Notes: generated by a model from the sequence alone, not told the origin. A stretch of DNA of 64,000 nucleotides from Halomonas litopenaei (GCF_003045775.1 NZ_PXNS01000001.1:248001-312000), one strand, 5' to 3'; positions 20,396 to 29,452 are shown, numbered from the stretch's first letter. Numbers and translations are program-made.

Positions 20396-21277
20396 ATGTG
20401 TGACTCTCGTTTCGCCGATTCCGCCCCCTCCCAGCAAGACGCCCGCTCCGAAGATTCCGGCTCGACTCAGGAAGCTTCAACCACCGAGCAGGCGTCCGCC
20501 GATCGCCATCCGGGTGAGCCGAGCGCTGTCGGGGATCCGCACCTCGGCGAGAGCCCGAGCCTCGACAGGGACCCTGCCACCGGTCATCCGCGTCCCCCGC
20601 GACGAGAGTTCAAGGCGCGCGGCAGTTTCGTCACCCGTTGCGCTGGCTGCAATCTGCCCGAACTCAACTGCCTGTGCCCCTATCAGGCCAAGGCCGACTC
20701 TCGGGTCCAGGTGTGGCTGATCACCCATCCGCTGGAGCACCACAAGCCGACCAACACCGGCCGTCTGATCGCCGACGTGCTGGCGCCCACCCGTGTCTTC
20801 ACCTGGTACCGCACCACGCCCGATGAACAGCTGCTGGCGCTCCTGGCCGACGAGCGTTACGCCCCCTTCGTGGTATTCCCCGATGACCAGCCCGACTACG
20901 CCGACCGCGTGGTCGAGGTGGAGGCGGTCCGGCGAGTCCCCCGGGAGCGCATCCCGGTGCTGATCCTGCTCGACGGCACCTGGCGTCAGGCGCGGCGGAT
21001 CTTTCGCAAGAGCCCCTACCTGGAACGCCTGCCGGTACTGCCGTTGAGAACCGATCGACTGACGCGTTATCGGTTGCGCAAGCCCGCTTCCCAGGCGCAT
21101 CTGTGCACCGCCGAGGTGGCCGCCGAGCTATTGCGTCAGAGCGGCGAGGAAGACGCCGCTTCGGTGCTCGACGATTACTTCGACGTCTTCAACGACAGCT
21201 ACGCCGCCAGTCGGCGCTACCACAAGATCGAGACGCCAAGCCCGGCCATGCGCAGGTTGGCCGCCCGGCGAGGGTGA
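20396..21277 (+). CDS. tapT: tRNA-uridine aminocarboxypropyltransferase (DTW domain)
   Basis: DTW-domain enzymes transfer the aminocarboxypropyl group of S-adenosylmethionine to uridine 47 of tRNA (acp3U). The 293-residue product has the N-terminal zinc-like cluster C82, C85, C92, C94 (RCAGCNLPELNCLCP) and the family motif LLDGTWRQARR with DGTW at 193-196. The first 70 residues are a low-complexity Ser/Glu/Pro-rich stretch, so the start is uncertain; the ATG at 20396 was taken, and a GTG at 20354 is possible. E. coli TapT (YfiP) is a good family match. Confidence 0.88.
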   Translation: MCDSRFADSAPSQQDARSEDSGSTQEASTTEQASADRHPGEPSAVGDPHLGESPSLDRDPATGHPRPPRREFKARGSFVTRCAGCNLPELNCLCPYQAKADSRVQVWLITHPLEHHKPTNTGRLIADVLAPTRVFTWYRTTPDEQLLALLADERYAPFVVFPDDQPDYADRVVEVEAVRRVPRERIPVLILLDGTWRQARRIFRKSPYLERLPVLPLRTDRLTRYRLRKPASQAHLCTAEVAAELLRQSGEEDAASVLDDYFDVFNDSYAASRRYHKIETPSPAMRRLAARRG

Positions 21278-21518
21278 GAGGGCGTGGTCAGGCATCGAGG
21301 CGAGGCGACGACAACGCCAGGATCGGTGTCGGTATACGCATAACTATGCCGTATAGAGCGGTTTTTTTCGGACCTGTCGGTATAAAACTACATTCCCTAT
21401 CCACGACTGCTGGCTTGTGGTGTCGCGAATATCCTAGTTCGCCCGGGCTTTTTCTGGGAGACGCTCTTCTTTTGACACAGTTTCGTCAATCTGTGCGGCT
21501 TGGCGCACGAGGAGCGTT

Positions 21519-23045
21519 ATGGATTTTCGTAGGCGTTTTCACCCCTGCCGACCTCTCCCGGGAGATCGCTGTCCATCGCTGGCGGTGGATGGTGATGCCG
21601 CATTTTCCGTGGCGACGCTGGAGCGTCGCTTGGAAAAGGACCGTACCCGGGTCGTCCACAGTGCCAGCCTGCGTCGATTGCAGCTGCTGCCCCAGCAGGG
21701 CGCGGTGCTGGCTCACGCAAGCCAGAGGCGCCTGCTGTCGGCCTCGCTGGAGCGACAGCAGATGGGGCGCCGGATCGTGCAGATGGTCTATCGCAAGCTG
21801 GGCAAGCGGGCGGGTGACTGTGGCCTCGATGGTCTGGAAGACGCCTTCATCTGTCTGGTCGAGGTGGGCAGCCTGCTGCGTGATATCGGTCGACCTCCCT
21901 TTGGCCAGGCCGGAGAACTTGCGCTCTGCGGTTGGTTCGACAGCCATATGTCGGCCCTGGGAGGCCGCCAGCTGCCGCTGGCCAAGGACGATATCCAGGG
22001 CGCGGCCCTGCTCAACGAGCTGTGTCGGTTCGACGCCCAGGCCCAGGCGCTCCGCACCATCAGCAAGCAGGAGGGGATCTCGCTGACCCATGTCCAGGGC
22101 GCGGTGCTGCTGGGGGAGCAGGCGGTGTGGCGCGAAGTGGGCGACGATGGCCGTGGCCGCCAGGGCTACTGCTATCGTGCCGAGAGCGACCAGGAGACGG
22201 CCATGCGTGGTGTCCTGGGGCTGGGCCAGGATCATCGCCATCCGGCCAGCTACGTGGTGGATGCCGCCGAGGTCATTGCACGGACCCTGTCTCGTCTGGA
22301 GGCGGTGGTGGAGCGGGGGTTGATCGACCCGACGTCCCTGGTGGCATCGCTCAAGCAGGCCTACGTGGAGGGGCTGGCCCGCCAGGGAGAGCCCTGGGCG
22401 AGTCTGGAGGAGCGGCGCTTCTCGCGCCACGGGGTGGTACGCCGCTGGAGCCTCGGTGGCATGCTGGACTGGGCGCTGCGCCGCTATGAGCGGGACAACG
22501 TCGAGGAACTGGGGCGCTTCTTTCACTACCTGCGACTGGCGCTGGGGCGCACCTTGGTCAATCACGCCGCCGATGCCTTCGTGGCCCACCTGGAGAACAT
22601 CCGGGAGGGACAGCCTCAGTTGAGGCTGCTGAGCGCGGAGGTCGGCTGTCGCGCTCTGCTCGAGGCCTTCGACAGCCTGGCCACCCGGGTTGAATATCGG
22701 GATCCGGAGCTGGAACGGCTGGAGCTCGAGGGCTACCGCACCTTATGTGGACTGCTCGATGCCGCCCTGCCGGCGTTGCGCCTGCCGGAAGCGGCCTTCG
22801 TGCGACTGCTGGACGAGGGCCATGGCGCCTCGCCGCGGCTGACGCTGTGGGTGAAGCGGTTGCCACCCGGCGTGCTCAGGGTGTACCGCCAGGCCATGGC
22901 GCAGCCCTGGGAAGGGGCGAGCCGCGAGGTCTGGGAGGCCTACCATCGTGGACGCCTCGTGCATGACTGGATCTGCAGCATGACCGAGTCATCGGCGCTG
23001 GAAGAGTACAGTCGCCTGCGTGTGGCCGGTCGTTCGCTGGCCTGA
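21519..23045 (+). CDS. Dgt-like dGTPase homologue lacking HD metal ligands (probable pseudoenzyme)
   Basis: The 508-residue protein lines up over its length with E. coli dGTPase (505 residues): DRTRVVHSASLRRLQ at 41-55, GRPPFGQAGE at 124-133, ERLELEGYRTLCGLL and the closing HDWICSMTESSALEEYSRL. The HD-domain metal site has gone: the first His is A75, the HD pair reads R121-D122, the FGH histidine is Q130, and the AADD pair reads AAEV (E251, V252). Catalysis by the usual mechanism seems impossible, yet the frame is intact and codon use is normal, so a non-catalytic role is likely. AGGAG precedes the ATG. Confidence 0.8.
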   Translation: MDFRRRFHPCRPLPGDRCPSLAVDGDAAFSVATLERRLEKDRTRVVHSASLRRLQLLPQQGAVLAHASQRRLLSASLERQQMGRRIVQMVYRKLGKRAGDCGLDGLEDAFICLVEVGSLLRDIGRPPFGQAGELALCGWFDSHMSALGGRQLPLAKDDIQGAALLNELCRFDAQAQALRTISKQEGISLTHVQGAVLLGEQAVWREVGDDGRGRQGYCYRAESDQETAMRGVLGLGQDHRHPASYVVDAAEVIARTLSRLEAVVERGLIDPTSLVASLKQAYVEGLARQGEPWASLEERRFSRHGVVRRWSLGGMLDWALRRYERDNVEELGRFFHYLRLALGRTLVNHAADAFVAHLENIREGQPQLRLLSAEVGCRALLEAFDSLATRVEYRDPELERLELEGYRTLCGLLDAALPALRLPEAAFVRLLDEGHGASPRLTLWVKRLPPGVLRVYRQAMAQPWEGASREVWEAYHRGRLVHDWICSMTESSALEEYSRLRVAGRSLA

Positions 23046-23147
23046 CGGTCTGGAACTGTGGCGTCACCACCGGCCCGCCCAGCGTTGAAACGATGGGCCA
23101 GGGATGGCGTAGAGTTTCTGTCGACGATTCTGCACAGGCGAAGTCCC

Positions 23148-23750
23148 ATGAGGCTGGCGACGGGTGGTCGGCGAAGCATCTCGTTGATGGCGGTGCTGGC
23201 ACTGTTGCTGGTACTGATGTCGCTGGTTTCTGGCTGCGTGCCGGTGATCAGTGAGCGCTGGGCGCGACAGCCATTGCAGGGGCAGGTCATCGACGCCCGT
23301 ACCGGGGCCCCACTGGCGGGGGCCAGGGTCTCGGCCGAGGGCTTTGCCGAGGCCGCCGATGTGACCGACAGCAACGGGCGGTTCGCCATTCCGGGGAATT
23401 CGTATATCGGTGGGCAGTTGTTGATGGCAGCAAGCGGGCTCCGTCCTCAGTGCTGGGAGATCGAGCGCGACGGCTACCGGACGCTGTGGATCGAGGTGAT
23501 GGAGATGGTCCCGGATACGCTGCGCCAGCCGATCACGGTGAACCTGCCCATGTTGGCGTTCGATGCCGAGGCGCCCGCTGGACGCTCTGCCGAGACGATG
23601 GTCAAGGATAAGAGCCCCGGGGATCACGCCGGGGATCAGGTCGGCAATCACGTCGCCAAAGAGGCGATTTCCCGCGCGATACAGCACGACAATTACCGTT
23701 GGCGCCTGGCGGAAGGCAGCGACTGTGGCGAAGCGCCGCCGTCCAGCTAA
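23148..23750 (+). CDS. Lipoprotein with carboxypeptidase-regulatory-like domain
   Basis: The 200-residue protein begins with a hydrophobic signal and lipobox (LVSGC, Cys30). A beta-sandwich segment follows (QGQVIDARTGAPLAGARVSA, then TDSNGRFAIPG), typical of CarboxypepD_reg/CNA-B-like domains that serve as structural or binding modules. The C-terminal 50 residues are charged and His/Asp-rich, without a known motif. The ATG at 23148 was chosen because the signal peptide starts there. Its stop overlaps by a few bases the stop of the convergent FMN oxidase gene. The function is unknown. Confidence 0.75.
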   Translation: MRLATGGRRSISLMAVLALLLVLMSLVSGCVPVISERWARQPLQGQVIDARTGAPLAGARVSAEGFAEAADVTDSNGRFAIPGNSYIGGQLLMAASGLRPQCWEIERDGYRTLWIEVMEMVPDTLRQPITVNLPMLAFDAEAPAGRSAETMVKDKSPGDHAGDQVGNHVAKEAISRAIQHDNYRWRLAEGSDCGEAPPSS

Positions 23751-24898
23751 CGATCGATGAGATCGCCGTTCGCTGCCAGCGCGCGTGCATCCACTTCCCT
23801 GATACTCGAACAGCCACACATGGCGAGGCCCTGGTCCAGCTCTCGGCGCAGGATCGCCAGGCAGCGCTCGACGCCGGCTTCGCCCGCGTCGGCCAGTCCA
23901 TACAGATAGGGACGGCCGATATGCACGGCGTCGGCGCCCAGGGCCAGCGCCCGAAGGATGTCCAGGCCGCTGCGAATCCCTCCATCCAGATGCACCTCGA
24001 GACGCTCGCCCACCGCCGCCACCACCTCGGGAAGCGCCGCGATGGTGGCCCTGGCGGCGTCCAGTTGGCGCCCCCCGTGATTCGACACCACCACGGCGTC
24101 GGCCCCCTGCTCGGCGGCCTGGCGCGCCGAGTCCGCGTCCAGTACACCCTTGACGACCAGCGCGCCCGGCCAGCGGGCGCGGACCCAGCCCAGATCACTC
24201 CACCCCAGTGAGGGATCGAGCTGGTCGCCGAGCCAACTGGCGAGTGAGGCGATGCCGTCCGGGGCCGAGAGCGGTCCGTCCAGATTGCCCAGGGAAAAAC
24301 GACGGCTGCGCAGGTGGCGCCACCACCAGCCGGGGTGACGGCCCAACCCCCAGGCGAGCTTGAGGGCGGTGGCCGGATCGGGCCTGACGTCGTGGCCGAG
24401 TCCCCGGTGGTGATCGGCCAGCAGCGGCATATCGATGGTCAGCACCAGTACACGGCAGCCGAGACTCAGGGCGTCGTCCATCAGTCGCTCGCTGAGGGCG
24501 CGATCCTTGAACACGAACAGCTGAAACCAGGGTGGGCGCGGGCAGTCCCTGGCGATATGCGCAAGGGGGGCGTTGGACAGGGTGGCGGCGGTGTAGGGGA
24601 CCCCGGCTCGCGCAGCGGCGCGTGCGGCCAGACGTTCCCCGTCGGCCCAGGCCAGGCCGCCCAGGGCCACCGGCGAGAGCACCAGCGGCAGCGCGATATC
24701 TTCGCCCAGAATGCGAGTACCGAGGGTGCGCCGGCTGACGTCGGCCAGGCGCGGTGCCAGCGCCACTCGTGACATGGCCTGGAGGTTGGCGGCCAGCGCC
24801 TGCTCGGCGCCGGAGCCTCCTTCGATATAGTCGAAGACCAGCCGTGGGAGTCGCCGTCTCGCGCCTTGGCGAAGCGCCTCGATGGTGCTGCGGGTCAT
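23747..24898 (-). CDS. FMN-dependent alpha-hydroxy acid oxidase/dehydrogenase
   Basis: This TIM-barrel flavoenzyme belongs to the lactate dehydrogenase/glycolate oxidase/mandelate dehydrogenase family and oxidises a 2-hydroxy acid to the 2-oxo acid. The 383-residue product has the N-terminal FDYIEGGSG, SPVALGGLAWADGE, LTIDMPLLADHH, the catalytic H274 in VVSNHGGRQLD, and the FMN-phosphate loop DGGIRSGLDILRALALGADAV. The substrate cannot be fixed from sequence; L-lactate (LldD-like) is the commonest. It is monocistronic and converges on the lipoprotein gene with a 3-bp stop overlap. Confidence 0.9.
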   Translation of the reverse strand: MTRSTIEALRQGARRRLPRLVFDYIEGGSGAEQALAANLQAMSRVALAPRLADVSRRTLGTRILGEDIALPLVLSPVALGGLAWADGERLAARAAARAGVPYTAATLSNAPLAHIARDCPRPPWFQLFVFKDRALSERLMDDALSLGCRVLVLTIDMPLLADHHRGLGHDVRPDPATALKLAWGLGRHPGWWWRHLRSRRFSLGNLDGPLSAPDGIASLASWLGDQLDPSLGWSDLGWVRARWPGALVVKGVLDADSARQAAEQGADAVVVSNHGGRQLDAARATIAALPEVVAAVGERLEVHLDGGIRSGLDILRALALGADAVHIGRPYLYGLADAGEAGVERCLAILRRELDQGLAMCGCSSIREVDARALAANGDLIDR

Positions 24899-25027
24899 GG
24901 GGCCGACTCCGTTCAGCAGGCTGTTCCTTTGAGCATAGTCTAAGCGGGCTTCGGAGCCGGTTTCGATGGCGGGCTAGCGTGGACCCGGAGCGGGTTCGCG
25001 TTGATGGTAGGGGGCGTCGAAACGACA

Positions 25028-25049
25028 CCGCCGCCCGAGGGGGCGGCGG
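25028..25049 (-). terminator. GC-rich hairpin downstream of the TraB-family gene
   Basis: A 9-bp stem CCGCCGCCC with a 4-nt loop lies 29 bp past the stop of the TraB-family gene. The following minus-strand sequence (TGTCGTTTCG) is only slightly U-rich. Confidence 0.5.
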
Positions 25050-25077
25050 CGCGAGGGTGCCGAACGAGGCGGCCGAG

Positions 25078-26310
25078 CTAGCCGAACAGACTGTCGGCGA
25101 TACGAAAACCGGCGATCCAGGTGCCGGCGGCGGAGCCCAGGGTCGCCGTCAGAAACACCAGCAGGGTGCGCGAGACACGGTTCTTCCACCAGCCCTTCAC
25201 CTGGGTAACGTCGTGACGCAGGGTGGAGAAGTCGCGCACCTTGGGCTTGCGCATGGCCAGTTCCACCCCGGCGGCGACGAAGCCCGCCCCGATGGTGGGA
25301 TTGAGCGAGGTCAACGGGGCGGCGAACACGGTGGCGATCACCGTGACCGGGTGGGCCAGGGCCAACAGGGTGGCGCCCCCTGACAGCACGCCGTTGATCA
25401 CGAACCATTCCACCACCAGCTGCCAGCCGAGCTCGGTGTTGCGCGAAAAGCCGATGGCGAAGCCGGTCAGTACCAGGGCAGTGATCAGCCAGGGCAGCAT
25501 CTTCCACACCTTCGACGGCGGCCGGGTGGCCTCCAGCACGGCGATTTCCTCGGCCGGGTCCTCGGCAGGCGGGCCTTCCAGGTGCTCGGCCATGCCCTTG
25601 AGGTGGCCGGCGCCGATCACCACCAGCACCCGCTTGAACTTGCCAGGTGGGCACTGCTGGGCCAGGCGCATCACCATGTAGCGATCGCGCTCGCTGATCA
25701 AGGGGGTGAACAGCGACTGCGACTCGGCGGCGAATTCGCTGAAGGTGGATTCCAGCACGTCGCCCTGCTTGAGCCGCTCGACCTCCTCGGCGGAGACTTC
25801 CTGGCGCGACAGCACGCTGCCGAGCAGGCCCGACAGCAGGCTAAAGCGCTGCCACCAGGGCACGTTCTGGTAGATCCGCTTGAGCGTCAGGCCCACGTCC
25901 CGGTCGATCAGCAGCAGCGGAAGCTCGTGGCGCTGACTGGCCTCCAGGGCGGCGCGCATCTCGGCACCGGGCTCGATGCCGGACTGCTCGGCGATGCGCT
26001 GCTGGAAGGCGCCGAGGGCCAGGTTGGCGGCGACCATGCCGGCCTTGCCCTGACGAAAGATCTGGAACAGGTCCTGGTCACCCAGGGCGTCGGGGTTGGC
26101 CAGGTTGCTGTGGCGGGCGTCGCACAGCTCGATGGCGACGGCGTCGAAGTCGCCGGAATCGATCAGGTCGCGCACCTCGTCGGCGCTCTCGGCGCTGACG
26201 TGGGCGGTGCCCAGCAGGGTAAAGGTGGTGTCGCCGACGCGGAGGTCACGTCGGGGGCCGCCTCGGGTCTCGGGCCGCTCGGCCAGCGCAATGTCGTCGA
26301 TCTCGCTCAT
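25078..26310 (-). CDS. TraB/PrgY-family membrane protein
   Basis: The 410-residue protein belongs to the TraB/PrgY/TIKI group: GTAHVS at 34-39, an acidic helix AVAIELCDARHSNL, the ISERDRYMVMRLAQQ segment, and VVIGAGHLKGM, where family members carry metal-binding His/Glu. The C-terminal third holds several membrane segments, about 270-290, 300-350 and 385-405. PrgY lowers extracellular pheromone in enterococci and eukaryotic TIKI proteins are membrane-bound metalloproteases, so a peptidase-like role is plausible but unproven. It sits alone between a VOC gene and the FMN oxidase gene. Confidence 0.82.
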   Translation of the reverse strand: MSEIDDIALAERPETRGGPRRDLRVGDTTFTLLGTAHVSAESADEVRDLIDSGDFDAVAIELCDARHSNLANPDALGDQDLFQIFRQGKAGMVAANLALGAFQQRIAEQSGIEPGAEMRAALEASQRHELPLLLIDRDVGLTLKRIYQNVPWWQRFSLLSGLLGSVLSRQEVSAEEVERLKQGDVLESTFSEFAAESQSLFTPLISERDRYMVMRLAQQCPPGKFKRVLVVIGAGHLKGMAEHLEGPPAEDPAEEIAVLEATRPPSKVWKMLPWLITALVLTGFAIGFSRNTELGWQLVVEWFVINGVLSGGATLLALAHPVTVIATVFAAPLTSLNPTIGAGFVAAGVELAMRKPKVRDFSTLRHDVTQVKGWWKNRVSRTLLVFLTATLGSAAGTWIAGFRIADSLFG

Positions 26311-26358
26311 GGGGCTCGGGGCCTTGAGAATGTGAAGGATCGATTATCCATGAACGAG

Positions 26359-26387
26359 GAGGGCAGGCCAAACCCTGGCCTGCCCTC
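26359..26387 (-). terminator. Hairpin between the VOC gene and the TraB-family gene
   Basis: GAGGGCAGGCC and its exact complement form an 11-bp stem with a 7-nt loop just past the VOC gene stop. No T tract follows on either strand. Confidence 0.5.
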
Positions 26388-26407
26388 GAGCTGACATTGT
26401 CCGGCGT

Positions 26408-26977
26408 TCAGTCCTGATAGGCGCCAGCGGAATAGGTCAGTTCGTAGCTGTGGGAGTAGATCTCGAGGATGTTGCCGAACGGATCTTCCATGTAGATCAT
26501 CCGGTAGGGCTTCTCGCCGGGATAGTACTCGCGCACCTTGGGCATGCGCTTCTTGCCGCCGGCGGCGACGATGCGCTCGGCCAGGCCCTCGACGTCGGGA
26601 TCCTGGACGCAGAAGTGGAACACGCCGGTCTTCCAGTACTCGAAGTTGTTCTCCGGGTCCTCGTGGTTGGCGAACTCGAACAGCTCCACGCCTACCCGGT
26701 CACCGGTGGACAGGTGGGCGATACGGAAACTGCCCCAGCCAGGGCCGAAGACGTCGGTGCACATCTCGCCGATGGCGGAGTCGTCTTCCTCGATGGTGGT
26801 CGGCGCCATGATCTGGTACCAGCCCAGCACCTGGGTGTAGAACGCCACCGCGGCCTCCACGTCCGGCACCGAGATGCCGATATGGGAGAAGCTGCGGGGA
26901 TAACTGTTGGGAGCGTTGCTTGAAGAGTTGGCGGGAGCGTCGTGGTTGGCGTTTGCCAAGGCGTCTTGCTGGCTCAT
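26408..26977 (-). CDS. VOC (glyoxalase/bleomycin resistance) superfamily protein
   Basis: The 189-residue protein has a Ser/Asn-rich N-terminal 27 residues and then a single VOC domain: FSHIGISVPDVEAAVAFYTQVLGW with the first metal His, VGVELFEFANHED with the central Glu, and GVFHFCVQDPDVEGLAERI followed by MEDPFGNILEIYSHSYE with the last Glu. The layout resembles lactoylglutathione lyase/dioxygenase-like proteins; the substrate is unknown. AGAGGTGAC precedes the ATG. It is divergent from a LysR regulator with 93 bp between, so that regulator probably controls it. Confidence 0.85.
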   Translation of the reverse strand: MSQQDALANANHDAPANSSSNAPNSYPRSFSHIGISVPDVEAAVAFYTQVLGWYQIMAPTTIEEDDSAIGEMCTDVFGPGWGSFRIAHLSTGDRVGVELFEFANHEDPENNFEYWKTGVFHFCVQDPDVEGLAERIVAAGGKKRMPKVREYYPGEKPYRMIYMEDPFGNILEIYSHSYELTYSAGAYQD

Positions 26978-27030
26978 GGAGTGTCACCTCTTGATGCAGG
27001 AATGATGAGCACAGTCTGGGCCGGGATCGC

Positions 27031-27056
27031 TATAATGAAAATCGACGCGACGTTAT
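27031..27056. promoter_or_regulatory. Divergent VOC/LysR promoter region with dyad
   Basis: The 93-bp divergent gap contains a TATAAT (27031-27036) and an imperfect dyad ATAATG...CGTTAT (27032-27056), similar in form to an AT-rich LysR-type operator. No good -35 element accompanies the TATAAT, as expected for an activator-dependent promoter. Confidence 0.4.
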
Positions 27057-27070
27057 GGTGATGATAATAG

Positions 27071-27964
27071 ATGCTTATGGCAAATCCGCTCTGGCTACGC
27101 TCGTTTCAGGCGTTGGTGGAGCAGGGCAACTTTACCCGCGCCGCCGAGCGCCTTGATCTGACCCAGGCGGCGGTCAGCCAGCATATCCAGCGCCTGGAGG
27201 CCGAGCTGGGACTGTTGTTCATTCGCCGGCCTCGGCGGCTCGAGCTGACCCCGGCCGGCCACGCCCTGCTGGACTATCTGAACGAACGTGAACGGGTCGA
27301 TCAGCGCCTCACCCAGCGCCTGGCCGGCGACCTGGACGATCATGGTGAGATCAGCCTGATGACGCCAGGGAGCATCGGGCTTGCGATCTACCCGCGTCTG
27401 CTGGCGTTGCAGAAGCGCGCGCCGGGGCTGGCGATTCGCCATCGCTTCGGTCCGACGCGGGAGATCGTCGAGGCCGTCATCGACGGCAAGGTGGAGATGG
27501 GGCTGGTGGGCGAGCGTCCCGACGACGCCAGTCTGACGGTCAGCGAGTTTGCCACCGAGGCGCTGGAACTGGTGGTGCCGGCCAACACCCGTGTCGAGAC
27601 ATTCGATGATCTGATGGCGCTGGGCTTTATCGACCATCCGGATGGCAAGGCTCTGGCCACCCGTCTGCTCAGTCGGCGCTTTCCGGGCTCGCCGGGCTAC
27701 GCTCGCTGGCCGCGCAGCGGCTTTACCAATCAGATTGGCCTGATCCTGGCGCCGGTGGCCCAGGGGCTGGGCTTCAGCGTGTTGCCACGCTTTGCCCGGG
27801 AGGCCTTCGAGGACCAGCACGCCATCCGTGTGGTCGAGGGTGCCCCCGAGGTCAGCGATACCCTCTACCTGATCCAGCGCGCCGAGTGGCCACTGTCGGC
27901 CCGGGCACAGCGGGCGCTTTCGGTGATGCGAGAGGCGGTGGCGGGTGCCGACACCGCCCTCTAG
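27071..27964 (+). CDS. LysR-type transcriptional regulator
   Basis: The 297-residue protein has an N-terminal winged helix (SFQALVEQGNFTRAAERLDL, then TQAAVSQHIQRLEAELG) and a C-terminal periplasmic-binding-like effector domain from about residue 90, with the typical GLVGERPDDASL and GFSVLPRFAREAFE segments. Such regulators usually bind the promoter of a divergently transcribed target, here the VOC gene. The effector is unknown. It converges on trkH, with 39 bp between the two stop codons. Confidence 0.92.
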   Translation: MLMANPLWLRSFQALVEQGNFTRAAERLDLTQAAVSQHIQRLEAELGLLFIRRPRRLELTPAGHALLDYLNERERVDQRLTQRLAGDLDDHGEISLMTPGSIGLAIYPRLLALQKRAPGLAIRHRFGPTREIVEAVIDGKVEMGLVGERPDDASLTVSEFATEALELVVPANTRVETFDDLMALGFIDHPDGKALATRLLSRRFPGSPGYARWPRSGFTNQIGLILAPVAQGLGFSVLPRFAREAFEDQHAIRVVEGAPEVSDTLYLIQRAEWPLSARAQRALSVMREAVAGADTAL

Positions 27965-28003
27965 CGAAGGGCTACGGCAAAGGAAAGGGCGCCAGGATCG
28001 GTC

Positions 28004-29452
28004 CTATTTGCGCCAGAAGGCCGGGGTAAACAACACCAGAACGGTAAAGATCTCCAGGCGGCCCATCAGCATCGCCATCACCAGGATCCACTTGGCCATG
28101 GTCGGCATGTCACCGTAGTGCATACTGGCCTCGCCCAGCGCCGGCCCCAGATTGTTGAGCGCCGAGCCCACCGTGGACCAGGCGGTGACCTGGTCGACCC
28201 CGGTGGCCATCACCCCCACCAGCATCAGGAAGAACAGCAGCACATAGGCCGAGAAGAAGCCCCACACCGCCTGGGCGATGCCGTCGGGTACGCTGACCTT
28301 GCCGATCTTGACCGCGATCACCGCATTGGGGTGGATCAGGCGCATGATCTCGCGCATGCCCTGCTTGATGATCAGGATGATGCGGATGACCTTCATGCCG
28401 CCGCCGGTGGAGCCGGAGCTGGCGCCGACGAAGGCGGCGATGAACAGCAAAAGCGGCAGGGCGCCGGGCCAGGCGGAGAAGTCGGCCACAGAAAAGCCGG
28501 CGGTGGTGGCCACCGAGACCACCTCGAAGATGCCGTGGCGAAGTCCCACGGTGGTTTCTTCGGTGCCGGTCAACCACAGCACCACCACGGTGATGCTGGC
28601 CAGTCCCGTCAGGTACAGCAACAGAAAGCGCGCCTCGGAGTCTTCCCAGTAGTGGCCGATACGGCGTTCGCGCCAGGCCAGGAAGTGCAGGCTGAAACTG
28701 AGCGCGGAGATCAGCATGAAGACGATGCAGATGGCCTCGATCACCGCGCTGTCGAAGTAGCCGATGCTGGCGTCGTGGGTCGAGAAACCGCCGATGGCCA
28801 CGGTGGAGAAGCTGTGACCCAGGGCGTCGAACCAGTCCATCCCGGCGGCCATGTAGGCCAGCATGCACACCACCGTCAGGGTGGCGTAGATGTACCACAG
28901 TGCCTTGGCGGTCTCGGTGATCCGCGGGGTCAGCTTGGAATCCTTGAGCGGCCCCGGGATCTCGGTACGGTACAGCGCCATGCCGCCGACCCCCAGGGTC
29001 GGCAGGATCGCCACCGCCAGCACCACGATGCCCATGCCACCGAGCCACTGCAGCTGCTGACGGTAGTAGAGGATCGCCTCGGGCAGGAAGTCGATGCCGG
29101 TGATCACCGTGGCACCGGTGGTGGTCAGCCCCGAGAACGATTCGAACACCGCGTCGGTGAACGACAGTGCGGTGCTGCCGGTGAGCATCAGCGGCAGCGA
29201 ACCGAACAGCCCCAGCACCGTCCAGAACATGGCGGCGATCAAAAAGCCGTCGCGGGTGCGCAACTCCCGCCGGGCGCGACGATTGGGCAGGAACATCAGC
29301 GCGCCGGTCAGCACGGTGATGGCGATGGCAATCAAAAAGGCGTCCCAGGTGCCGTCGCCGAACAACAGCGAGATGGCGATGGGCGGCACCATGGTCAGGC
29401 TGAACATCATCAGCAGCAGCCCGAGAATGCGCAGGATCATCCTCAGGCTCAT
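28004..29452 (-). CDS. trkH: Trk potassium uptake channel subunit TrkH
   Basis: This 482-residue polytopic membrane protein is the translocating subunit of the Trk system. The four filter loops are visible: GLTTTGATV, VAIGGFSTHD, VATTAGFSVAD and NNLGPALGE, and GASSGSTGGGMKVIR follows the third loop. It lies 132 bp downstream of trkA on the same strand, matching the trkA-trkH operon of halophilic gammaproteobacteria. The ATG at 29452 was chosen; an upstream TTG at 29479 adds only nine residues. A second TrkH-family gene lies 12 kb away at 16079-17557. Confidence 0.94.
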   Translation of the reverse strand: MSLRMILRILGLLLMMFSLTMVPPIAISLLFGDGTWDAFLIAIAITVLTGALMFLPNRRARRELRTRDGFLIAAMFWTVLGLFGSLPLMLTGSTALSFTDAVFESFSGLTTTGATVITGIDFLPEAILYYRQQLQWLGGMGIVVLAVAILPTLGVGGMALYRTEIPGPLKDSKLTPRITETAKALWYIYATLTVVCMLAYMAAGMDWFDALGHSFSTVAIGGFSTHDASIGYFDSAVIEAICIVFMLISALSFSLHFLAWRERRIGHYWEDSEARFLLLYLTGLASITVVVLWLTGTEETTVGLRHGIFEVVSVATTAGFSVADFSAWPGALPLLLFIAAFVGASSGSTGGGMKVIRIILIIKQGMREIMRLIHPNAVIAVKIGKVSVPDGIAQAVWGFFSAYVLLFFLMLVGVMATGVDQVTAWSTVGSALNNLGPALGEASMHYGDMPTMAKWILVMAMLMGRLEIFTVLVLFTPAFWRK

